From: Vesta saturnalis
Lineage: Eukaryota > Arthropoda > Insecta > Coleoptera > Lampyridae
Reading direction: 5' to 3'
NCBI GenBank assembly: GCA_036346205.1
Contig: JARFJB010000821.1
Location: 4,923,222-4,987,221, forward strand
DNA: 64,000 nucleotides
In this document: positions 44,477 through 54,035 of the stretch, piece by piece
Position numbering within the stretch: position 1 is the stretch's first letter
Layout: each line of letters starts with the position of its first letter
Program-made: the position numbers and the translations under genes
The notes under the pieces: model-generated
Told to the model about the DNA's origin: nothing
What the model saw: only the letters and a program-made list of their open reading frames with translations
Database searches by the model: none

Positions 44477-44758
44477 GTGAACTTTAACTTTTCTTCCAAG
44501 ACATTTCTTCCTATAAACTTTCACTGCTTTCACAGCTTTTATTCTGGGGACTTCTTTTCCGAGGACCTTTTTTCCAGGTACTTTTTGTCCGCAGCGCTTA
44601 TTTTCCGCGGGATTTTTTTCCGGAGTCTTTCAGGGGGCTTCATTTGCGAAACTTTTTTCCGGAGATGTTTTCCCGCCAACGAACGAAAACAGCATGTTTT
44701 CGATATAACTATAAATAGAAAACTATTATTTATCAGATTATATACTTACCGCTGTTGA
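44477..44758. repeat. Short-period CCGGAAAAAA-type repeat, open on both strands
   Basis: On the minus strand, words of the form TCCGGAAAAAA, CGCGGAAAATAA, GCGGACAAAAAG, CCTGGAAAAAAGG and CTCGGAAAAGAAG recur about every 16-19 bases. The translations are a basic KK/RK repeat (minus) or F/S-rich repeat (plus); neither matches a known protein. Lies directly inside the right terminal array. Confidence 0.55.
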
Positions 44759-44885
44759 TTCTCAAGCCGACCTGAGCAATTGTAAAATCTTTATCACCCT
44801 CCTCCCCCGTCGCCCAAAATCTTTTTTTTATTTTACACATAAATAAGGTTCTGCGATAATTTTTTTATAGCTGTCAGTGGTCAAA

Positions 44886-45255
44886 CTGCCTTTGCGAGGA
44901 GCCAAGAATCCATCTGATATTTGGCCGTTGTGTCCTCATATCATATTTGGCCGATGTATCCAGCGTGGCCGATATGGGCATACCAAAATTCTGTGTGGCC
45001 GTAGTGTTCAGTGGCCATTGTGTCCAAGGTGGTCGTTGTGTCCAAGCTAGAGCTGTGGCCGTTACGTTCAAGGTGGCCGTTGTGTTCGCATATCATATTT
45101 GGCCGATGTGTCCAGGGTGGCTGTTGTGTCCAACGAGAACTGTGACCGTTACGGCCAAGGTAACGGTTATGTCCACATATCACATTTGGCCGATGGGTCC
45201 AGTGTGGCCGATATGGGCATATTAAATTCTGTGTGGTCGTTGTGTCCAGACCCCT
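44886..45255 (-). repeat. Right motif array of the fold-back element
   Basis: Inverted counterpart of the 36.93-kb array, including TATGCCCATATCGGCCACAC-type words, AAATATGATATG linkers and CACAGCTCTAG. It is slightly longer than the left array and its monomers are not in identical number, suggesting expansion or contraction since insertion. Confidence 0.9.
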
Positions 45256-45263
45256 TTTTTAGA

Positions 45264-45611
45264 CAGTAGGCCTTTATGTGTTAATATATTATCCAATTGT
45301 AAACTACTAGGCTACGTTAGAGAGGCGTTTACGACATGATCATTGTTGCCAGTAATTAAATTGTTGCTACCTACTGAACTGAATTTTAACGAAAGCCAGG
45401 CAACGTTGCCATAATCAACTGTCACCTCTAGGCAGAACGTCTTATAAATCGTTTCCTTTTAATGTAAATGGTAATATAATAACATCTAATAGCCTACTAC
45501 ATTGTAAAAAGATCGTAAATGGAAAATAAACTCTAGCTTCAATTTGTCTAAAAATTGGTGCAGTTTGATCTACAGCTATACAAAAGTATAAGGAATTACG
45601 ATCTAAGACAA
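45264..45611. other. Spacer between fold-back element and DUF4803-like gene
   Basis: Holds the 3' flank of the minus-strand gene. An AATAAA-like signal on the minus strand was not clearly placed. No other gene was seen. Confidence 0.4.
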
Positions 45612-46392
45612 TTATTTATTTATTTCTATTTCATTAGCAGGAAATTCTGCATTAATATACTGACTAAAATCAATTGTTATAAGTTTTGGTGCTATAAATC
45701 CTCCTGAATGTTTTCTGCCTTTATGATGGACACCAGCACCTGCTAATGGTACCGGAAATGCAGGCACGACTGGTTGTGCATCCAAAAATGGTACAGTTGT
45801 TTGGGCTGCGTCCATGTATGAGTCTGTCTGTGTGAACTCTAAATATTGTCCTGATTTCGAGTCTGGTTTTGAAGGAATTGTTTCACGTGTTGGTACATCT
45901 GGTACTTTTAAGTACACTTTAGTTCTAAAACAAATTTTTAAAGACTGTTTGAAAGTTTGGTACAAACCTAAGATTTTGCAACGTAGGATTAATATTGTCC
46001 TTCCAAACACTTCGATGAACTGGATCTAACAATTGTCCTGTTTCGAAATTAAATGGAGTCATGTATATTTCAAAATTTAGATGAGTCCCAATTTTTTTAA
46101 AGCGCACACCTGAATGTGAACTGTGAAATAAGGTTTGAATTACAATAACATACCTGTGAGTAAATGGCCGTCATCTGCTACTACATCATCAAGATCAATT
46201 GCTCTTTGCTTCCAACTTAAGGTATAGTAATCTTGATTATTGTAAATGTAGCGATCTGTTATGTTGTAACTGTTGACGGGTTTCCATTGAATAGTGTTTT
46301 GTTCAATTTCACCTTGTGGTAAAAGCTTACCTTCCTGAATTTGAAGGTGAATTATACGATTATGTTTGGTAAATCGTAATCCTGTTACAACT
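45612..46392 (-). CDS. Three 3'-terminal exons of an insect protein of unknown function (DUF4803-like)
   Basis: Exons 46392-46154, 46109-45968 and 45924-45612 on the minus strand, with GTATGT, GTTTGT donors and CACATTCAG, TTTTAG acceptors; phases match at both joints. Conserved blocks in order: VVTGLRFTKHNRIIHLQIQE, ITDRYIYNNQDYYTLSWKQR, AIDLDDVVADDGHLLTGVRF, FETGQLLDPVHRSVWKDN, VPDVPTRETIPSKPDSKSGQ, AAQTTVPFLDAQPVVP, LAGAGVHHKGRKHSGGFIAP and KLITIDFSQYI, ending INK-stop. I know this pattern from unannotated insect proteins, probably secreted or extracellular; the Pfam name is tentative. The frame is intact, so the gene is likely alive. Its 5' exons (including any signal peptide) are not recognised upstream, where only repeats occur. 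Confidence 0.8.
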
Positions 46393-46643
46393 CTAAAATA
46401 TTGAAGTTTAAATGGCATTAAAAAGGAGTAGTAACAATTGTGAGAAAAGACTACTCATATTCGTCATGCCTACACGAGTACAATTAAAACTAAAGGTAGC
46501 GTCCTTGGCAGAATTGCTCCTACAATAGTGGCCAATCTTTTGGTTATATAAATATGTAATCTTAATAAATACCAAATATGTCCAACAACTAACTAGAACT
46601 GAACATTATTATTAATTTTATTAAATACATAAATAAAAAGTTC

Positions 46644-46716
46644 ACCTCGAGTAGGATTTGAACCTACGACCTGTACTTTGCTAGAGTACCGCGCTAACCA
46701 ACTGCGCCATCAAGGT
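46644..46716 (-). pseudogene. tRNA-like unit, anticodon AGC, box B mutated
   Basis: Same cloverleaf as at 9274, with the two-T D loop (AGTTGGTTA). The T loop reads TTCAAAT, so box B is weakened, and the acceptor has one change (ACCTTGA). Confidence 0.7.
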
Positions 46717-46878
46717 TCAAGCCCCAATCGATGTAAATTTTGTCTTTATGTATGTAGAACTGATGTATATATTGCAGGCTCGCATTCCATTAATATAAGT
46801 AATTTGATTGTAATCTCATTATATTTAGAATTTACATCAGTTCTACATACATAAAGACAAAATTTACATCGATTTTGA

Positions 46879-46945
46879 ACCTTGATGGCGCAGTTGGTTA
46901 GCGCGTATCTAGCAGTACAGGTCGTAGGTTCAAATTACTCGAGGT
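46879..46945 (+). pseudogene. tRNA-like unit, anticodon arm deleted
   Basis: Matches the other two units, but several bases are missing in the anticodon stem (GCGCGTATCTAGCAGTACAG) and in the T stem (GGTTCAAATTACTC), so no full cloverleaf can form. Confidence 0.75.
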
Positions 46946-47047
46946 AAACTTTTTTATGTATTTAATAAAATTAATAATAATGTTTAATTACTATTTACCT
47001 TTGAACTTATTCGTTCATAACAAAAACTTATAATTTAACTAGAACTG

Positions 47048-48130
47048 TGTTGAATAAGTGACTTTGCATTATATATACAAAATTTCCTTGTTTGACATTT
47101 TGCACAAATCTTAATTCTTAATCATTCAAGGTTTTACATCTGAAATATAGAAAGAAATTATAGTCAATTGTGGTAAAACTGTCAGCACCTATTAAAGGTA
47201 CCTATTGGGTACATCTGACGGATGCGTCACGTCGGGGTCTATCACCTTTTCTGAGTGGATACCCTCTTCCGGCGCTCCGTTCCCCAGATATATACGCATT
47301 AGAAATTAATGTTTACAAATATTTCAGGCGACTGGGGGAGGGGGTCAATTGGGGGATAGGAGAAAGATCGACATAAGCTATCATATAGAGAAAACCTGAA
47401 GATAAGAGATGTACGAGCCAAGTTAGTTGTCAAAAGGTTCCCTTGCGATAACTTAAATTGCCCCCCTCCCCCATTTTATTACCCCGCGCGTGAAAGTCGT
47501 TGATAATTGTAAACCTCCACTAATTACAGAATCGAATGCAAAAAACGTATCTCGATATCTTCAATACTGAAGACGTATTTTAAATAACGATGACAAAGAC
47601 GGGTAAATTAAATCACTTCGTACCGAACATTTAAGTAAGGCGACTAAGTTAACCACAGACGAATTTAACGATATATGTGACAATTGATAATCTGTCAATA
47701 CAATACAGCTTGAACAAAACATGTACTTAATGGTGCTGCGTACAGTTACTAAAGTTGAGTTACAAATTTAAATACTGTATGAATGTAAAATGTAGATAAG
47801 TAAACGTATTTTTAAATTGGAAACGTCCAAACAATGTTTTATTAGTATTTTAGTGCATGAGCAACGAGTAACACACTGTTCAATCTGTAGCGAAGTGACG
47901 TTATTTATCAGTTAAACCAGCCTTGAGTACTTGATAAACGTCCGATGGAATAAATATAAACTTCTACTAACGTGTAGATACGAGCGAAAACCTGATGTTC
48001 ATCTATGAAATCTGCAGGTGATGTAATTAGTAGCCTGCAATGAGTAATCCTGGTTATTACCAGATGATAACCTTGTACTCTCACTGAAACTTGTAGAATT
48101 TGTTCATAGATCATTAACCATTTTTACAGA
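47048..48130. other. Gene-free stretch with G- and C-runs
   Basis: No conserved protein. A GC-rich patch at 47190-47300 and runs GGGGGAGGGGG and CCCCCCTCCCCC near 47333 and 47460 stand out from the AT-rich background; their origin is unclear. Confidence 0.4.
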
Positions 48131-48133
48131 AGA

Positions 48134-49110
48134 TTAATATTATTACAGAAAAATCTAAGTATAGAAAGTCCAGGTTGAAACAAAACCAGCAACTTTCCAT
48201 TAATTTTAGTTTCACAATTTCACTCGGGAAAGAGAAAATATTTTCTCAGATTTAATTAATTAAACGAAGAAAAGTATTTTAGACATCTTAATGCAAACAT
48301 GCGGTCTCTGATTTTTGTGGGAGTTGTGTAATTTAAGTAAATACCTGTAATTTAGCGCACTTTAGCATAGAAATAAACGGATATACAGATGAGTTAAATA
48401 ATTATTTGTTCTAGTAAAGCAGGATATCTTAATTCAAGTAAAAAATACGTATTATGAATGATGTAATATGAAGCAATGGCGTAACATACAATTTTGCCTA
48501 AGGAGAAATGATGAATGTGTAGTAAAATACTGTAAACCAGCGTTTCTCAACCTTTCAGTATTTGTGACTCATTTTCACTCATAATTTTTATCACCTACTC
48601 CTCTTATCCCATACAATAATACTGTAATAATGTAATGTAATACAATAATAATGTATTTTGACGCTAAAGCTACGCCACGATCTTAATTAATTATTAAATA
48701 CATTGTTCTGGGTGGCTAAATAAGCAAGATACGGCTATTTCTCAGGACCTGTCAATATAACAACATTGGGAAAAAATTATGAATGTGGCCATTATTTTGG
48801 TTTAAGATTCATTGGCGTACTGTCCATAATAAGAGTGGGGAATGAAATACATATTTGAAATCAGGACTCCCAGGAAAACTTACTATAATTATTATAAGTT
48901 TTGTTATGAACGAATAAGTTCAAGGTAAATAATTAAAATAACTTACTATAATGTTTTGTGATTTTAAATTACGCCTTGAATCCGTACGGAATTGAAGTGC
49001 ATAGTTGCACGGTATTTGTCAGTGCTTATGTGATGTGTGTAGGTGTATCTAAGGTTTTCGACCAGTTTAAGTAGTCACAGGTAAAGTAATGCCCACATAT
49101 GTAAAAATAT
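48134..49110 (+). repeat. Duplicated block R2, copy 1
   Basis: Near-identical to 52172-54030 in the same order (ATTACAGAAAAATC, GAAAGTCCAGGTTGAAAC, ATGCAAACATGCGGTCTC, GGTTTAAGATTCATTGGCGT, TGATTTTAAATTACGCCTTG). This copy lacks about 150 bp and about 750 bp present in the other, and has a 51-bp insert of its own. At 48538 it contains CAGCGTTTCTCAACCTTT, resembling a hAT terminus. Confidence 0.85.
48889..48939 (-). mobile_element. 51-bp truncated retroposon insert
   Basis: Flanked by AACTTACTATAA at 48877-48888 and 48940-48951 (12 bp). The copy of R2 at 53.84 kb has the site once (AACTTGCTATAA). The insert equals the tail of the 46.6-kb retroposon in inverse orientation, ending CAAAACTTATAATAA on the minus strand, as expected for a severely 5'-truncated copy. 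Confidence 0.85.
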
Positions 49111-49124
49111 AGACATACCCTGTT

Positions 49125-49158
49125 CTAGGTGTGGGTGGGTGGGTGTGGGTGGGTGTGG

Positions 49159-49190
<32 letters not shown>

Positions 49191-49215
49191 GTGCGTGTGT
49201 GTGTGTGTGTATGTG
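49125..49215 (+). repeat. GT/GGGT/GCGT microsatellite
   Basis: Compound array of TGGG, GTGC and GT units at the left edge of repeat R3. The related copy of R3 at 57277-57306 has a shorter GT array in the same place, so the array is part of, or favoured by, the edge of R3. Confidence 0.9.
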
Positions 49216-50450
49216 TAAGAAGGGAGGAGGAGAGCAGTTGCAACTTATTCAACTATGAGTAAACCTGATTTTTTATCACCAGTTCTATTTGAGCAATCTA
49301 GTAATGAATATATATTTGTGTTGTGTTTTTTTGCCAGCAGTTTTCATGTTTTTTGTTTTTTTCTTTTGGTGTATTGGCAGTAAATGTATTTTGATATTTT
49401 CGCTTTGTAGCTTGTTTGAAGTACGTACTGTTTTTAAATAATGTAAACAAACATTAGTGGTTTTAATTTTTATCATTTAATTACATCATCTTCTTCTAAA
49501 TACTTTTAGTTCGGAGCTAGTGTTTAGGCACTTGTACCTAAAATGGCCTAGAAGTTGTCTATTTTTGTTGTAACTTGTCAAAAAAGTTGTCATTGGATTA
49601 AAAAAGATCTTATGAGAGTAGAAGGCTTTAATCAACTATGCCTCGTGGTCTGTTGTAGGAGAGAATCATTATTTATAAGTTGGTCATGCGCTACCTCGAA
49701 AGTAAAACAAATAGTAAAACGCTTCTTAAGTGACAACCCTTTGTTAAAGAATTTTACTGCAGCAATGAAATCAGTACGCTAATGTCCGGTACGTAAGAAA
49801 TACTGTGTCAATGGGAGAGTATTTTAAAGGAAGTTTATACATGTGCAAATACTAATACTCACAAAACTATCGTTCTGGACGTGTGATGCACATTTTTATG
49901 TTGACGTTACTTTATTAAAAATGTTTTGAAATTTTTTGCGACGCCATCATGTTTTAAGTTGTGTTGGCAACACTGAACATCAATGTGTTAAGCGGCCTAA
50001 TACGTAGGACAGTTGTTATGGTGCCAAAATAAAAAAAAATAACGTTTGCTGGCCTAGGCCTGAAACCATGAGTTTTCGACGATTTTGAGAGGATTAGATT
50101 GTTAATATTGCCGGACAGAGATACAAAAACGTTGTATTTAGAATAGTCACTTCTGGGCTGCTCGTTTTTCAAGTTGGACACATACCGAAAACGCACTTTA
50201 TAAAATTTGTTTCTTATTTGCAGTATATCATTATTCACCACGATTCTAATAATTTTTCTTGTCTTGTGATGTATTAGACAAAATTACATTACATATAGTA
50301 GTCCCAACGAATCCGTAGAAAATCCACCCTTCATGATGTGGTGGGGGAGTAATTGTAATTGATTTTTCAATCTTGAATAGCTGTGAATAGGTAAGTATTT
50401 CAAATGTTTTGAGTAATTGTTTAATGCCAAATAGTTTTCGTTATTGTTAT
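49195..50450 (+). repeat. Dispersed repeat R3, copy 1
   Basis: About 95% similar by eye to 57288-58625 (GTAAGAAGGGAGGAGGAG, GCAACTTATTCAACTATGAG, TGTCATTGGATTAAAAAAGA and GGCGGCCTAATACG-like words). A short frame, MSIFVVTCQKSCHWIKKDLM, is shared; this copy lacks about 68 bp that in the other copy extends it. No protein family recognised. Confidence 0.85.
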
Positions 50451-50452
50451 TG

Positions 50453-51315
50453 CTAATTTTGAACACTTATTATAAAACTTCATTTGTTTAATATTACATT
50501 TAGTTATTTTTGTTTGTAAGTTATCTAATTAAATTAATACAAAATACCTAGTCAACGTTTTTAATGATTATCCACAATTAATAATCCTTTCAGGCTATTG
50601 GTTACTTTTCAGAATTAATAACTTATGAAAAAAAAACAAAATATCACCTTAAATAATGGAAATCATGGCCTACCCTTTACTAATGTTGAAATAATTAAGT
50701 GTTGTTATGTTTTAACTAAGATAATGAAATATCTCAAAAGTGGTTGGATTTAGGTATAGGGAATACTGATACCAAACGAATTGGCTTAAAAAATACAGCG
50801 GAAAATGTAATAAAATACAGGGTGTTCTATTTAAAGTAAGCAACTTATAAATTATTTAAATTGTGCATGTTGGCGGCTAAGTTTAAAACACCCTGTATGA
50901 AATATCAATGAGATGGATATATGGAGTTAACGGGCAAGCGCTTGTTGTTTATTGGTTACAATTTCACGTCACTATCTTCGTTATTAATGGAGATATCGTT
51001 ATTCAATTTGGACTAGGATTTTTCAAAATTTAAAAAAATCGAAATATCTCGAAAATACTTCATTTTGGTATAGGACATTGTGCACAAATTTTATCTAGAA
51101 TTTCATGTATAATTCGAAAATAAAATAAAAATATTAGGTTCCATTTAAAATAACAAAGTTGACGTCTACTTCCGGTATAACCGGAAGTGCCACATTCAGG
51201 ACAATATTATATTTGAACTCAGCGTCATCCAAAACCTACAGCTTCGTAATTTCAGATTTTTAACATAACTGTATCCGCCATTACTTTTAATCAAAACCTT
51301 TCGCGCCACACCCTG
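50453..51315 (+). mobile_element. Half of a long-TIR mariner (same family as T8)
   Basis: Equals the inverse of 59420-60291: it starts inside the last codons of the transposase (GCTAATTTTGAA) and ends CACACCCTG|TA. It is flanked on the right by TTTATTTATGAATGTCTG, the same sequence that flanks the right end of T8. Confidence 0.85.
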
Positions 51316-52173
51316 TATTTATTTATGAATGTCTGTATATAATTGATTCCTTTAGGGCTATAGCAGTAGCTTATCTATGCACTACTGAACTACAATTTCA
51401 TAAACAAAATCCACCGCGTGCGATCTTTACTTCAGCTCTGACCAAAGTATCTGAACTCTCCATCCCTTCAATTGGTGTATTTAGTGCGTTTCTTTGCCGA
51501 GTGGAAGTTCGGATGGACCCAACCAAATGAAACTAAGAACAACAGCCATCTTGAATTTACTTTTGAACTCCCTCACATTCTAAAACTTCATTCTTGAACA
51601 TGCATTTAATTTTTTTTGCACAATATTACAAAATTTCTACAAACAAAATATGCATGCATGTTCCATACTGCACATTAATACAATATCAATATTTCATACT
51701 CTCACTCATACATACGTCGACAACCATTGTTTTGTACACAGTAGCAAAAGACCAGTGGCCAAACTAGTAGTCTTACCAGTGCCGTTAGTAACAATTTTCC
51801 CAAACCATTATTTTTCAACCAAATTTAACATGAAAATATTTCTACAGCATTCAAATATTCTTTCCTATGACAATTAATGTTCCATTAAAAATTCAGTGGC
51901 ACATCATTTTCAGACATATTCTACATACAAAAAAAAATTTTTTTCGTGCAAACTCACTTCATTTATGGACCATTTTCAGTCCTTCAAAAGGGGTACAGCA
52001 TCTTGTTACAGGCTCTAGCCTATATCGTGTTAAGAATCCTGGTTCAGCGTCTACCGTGTGGCTTCTTGAATTTCTTCATCTTGTTTCCGTGTTACACGAT
52101 CTTGGTGCCGTGTTTCATTTTACTTAGGCCTCCTTTTGGTTGATTCAGAATATATATCTTGGTCCAGTATCAG
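51316..52173 (+). repeat. LTR-like dispersed repeat, copy at 51-52 kb
   Basis: Close match to 62115-63085, including GGCTATAGCAGT, CATCCCTTCAATTGGTGTAT, CAATTAATGTTCCATTAAAA and GTGTTACACGATCTTGGTGC. It lacks an internal segment of about 100 bp and then passes directly into R2 copy 2. Confidence 0.8.
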
Positions 52174-54035
52174 TATTACAGAAAAATCCAAGCATAGAAA
52201 GTCCAGGTTGAAACAAAAGCAGCAACTTTCCAATAATTTTAGTTTCACAATTTAACTCGAAAAGAGAAAATATTTTCTCAGATTTAATTAATTAAACGAA
52301 GAAAATTATTTTAGACATCTTAATGCAAACATGCGGTCTCTGATTTTTGTGGGAGTTGTGTAATTTAAGTAAATACCTGTAATGTAGCACACTTTAGCAT
52401 AGAAATAAACGGATATACAGATGAGTTAAATAATTATTTGTTCTAGTAAAGCAGGTAAAAACTACGTATTATGAATGATGTAATATGAAGCAATGGCGTA
52501 ACATACGATTTTGCCTAAGGAGAAATCTATGTGTGTTTATACATTTCACAATGAAATGATGAATGTGTAGTAAAATACTATAAACCAGCGTTTCTCAACC
52601 TTTCAGTATTTGTGACTCATTTTCACTCATAATTTTTATCGCCTACTCCCTCTTATCCCATACAATAATACTGTAATAATGTAATGTAATACAATAATAA
52701 TGTATTTTGACGCTAAAGCTACGCCACGATCTTAATTAATTATTAAATACATTGTACTGGGTGGCTAAATAAGCGAGATACGCGGGTATTTCTCAGGCCT
52801 GTCAATATAACAACAATGGGAAAAAAATATGAACGTGGCCATGAGAAAATGCTGGAAATTATTTTGAAGTTCCGTATTTCACCGCTAGGAGGTGCAATTA
52901 AAAATTAAATAATAAAATTATACATTTTTCCCAAAACTCCTATATAAGGATATACCTTTGCTTACATGGTTAGAAAGTCTAGATAATTCTACATTATTTT
53001 GGTTTAAGATTCATTGGCGTAATGTCCATAATAAGAGTGGGGAAGATATTGAAAGTGTAATCATTAAAATTGCTGTAAATCCTAGATCAAGTTTAGTAAA
53101 ATAAAGTTTGTTTGGAATATAGGTATTTTAAATTACCGTTCTCATTGTTACAAAATAGTTCCTAATAAAAGTGCTAGATGACGCAATTTGTTATATTAGT
53201 TTTTTTTTCATTTTACTCCGAAAATCTAAATCATACGGTATATTTTTGACCTCGTATTCGAAAAGTAGATTAAATTTGCAAGAAAAACGTAAAAACCGCA
53301 AATTGATATCTTTGCAATGCGAAATGAAGATTTTTTTTAACACTAATTGACGAAGTTTGGTTTTGCTGAGACGAATTGGATAAATGTTGGTCTCATGTTA
53401 AAGAGATAGTTGTTGTTAATCGAATTAAGGACCAACAGTGATTTTTAATGTCTGTTACCGTCGCTAAGGGGCGTTAAGAATACAAAAACAAAGTTTTTTT
53501 TCTTTAAAATTTTATTTGCAACGATGTAGGTATTTATTATATCAAAATTAAAAGTAAATTAAATTTGTCATAAGAGTTATAGCGAAATTAAAGTTTAATT
53601 TTAAAATGGTTCACCCTGTAAAGTTCAAGTAAAATCAAAAATCTGATTTTAAACCCAAAAATATTAGGTATTCAATGTCTCGATGATTGTTCAAACTGCC
53701 TTCCGTCACATACCAAACAGTCTTCCAATCTTATTCGTTTGGCATCGAGCTTGATATTTGTTATTTTAGTCTCATTTTCCGATGATTGGTCAAAACTAGA
53801 GGAAAATGAAATACATATTTGAAATCAGGACTCTCAGGGAAAACTTGCTATAATGTTTTGTGATTTTAAATTACGCCTTGAATCCGTACGGAATTGAAGT
53901 GCATAATTTTGTTCTGTTAGTTGCACGGTATTTGTCAGTGCTTATGTGATGTGTGTAGGTGTATCTAAGGTTTTCGACCGGTTTAAGTAGAGTCACAAGT
54001 AAGGTAATGCCCACATATGTAAAAATATAGACATA
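52174..54035 (+). repeat. Duplicated block R2, copy 2
   Basis: Longer version of the 48.13-kb block, with the hAT-like CAGCGTTTCTCAACCTTT at 52586 and an extra central part (52845-53800) containing no known gene. Confidence 0.85.

Larger units (their letters stand above)
36928..45255. mobile_element. 8.33-kb fold-back element with motif-array ends
   Basis: Both ends are inverted copies of an array of about 15-bp motifs (GGACACAACGGCCAC and variants). The left edge is AGGGGATAGGACACAACGGC; the right edge in complement is AGGGGTCTGGACACAACGAC. The flanks share TTTTTAG (36921-36927 and 45256-45262), 8 bp if the next A is counted. Long, internally repetitive TIRs and a 7-8 bp TSD are features of fold-back elements such as Galileo (P superfamily, 7 bp), but no transposase of any such family was recognised inside. 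The only coding unit inside is a nested piggyBac. Superfamily is therefore unassigned. Confidence 0.8.
46602..47035 (+). mobile_element. Retroposon with two tRNA-like units in inverted orientation
   Basis: Flanked by a perfect 12-bp direct repeat, TAACTAGAACTG (46590-46601 and 47036-47047). Inside are inverted arms 46604-46767 and 46833-46982 around a 65-bp spacer, each with a tRNA-like unit, followed by a tail ending CAAAAACTTATAAT. The same tail end occurs in the 9.23-kb copy (after its A-run) and in the 51-bp insert at 48889. Confidence 0.82.

Noticed and set aside
46879..46945. Functional tRNA gene
   Set aside because: Anticodon and T stems have deletions and the unit lies in a TSD-flanked retroposon.
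47170..47376. 68-codon frame in a GC-rich patch
   Set aside because: No homologue recognised and it ends in G-run repeats; reported only as an unexplained patch.
49067..49252. Frame with THTHTHTRTARTHARTHART
   Set aside because: Translation of the GT/GCGT microsatellite.
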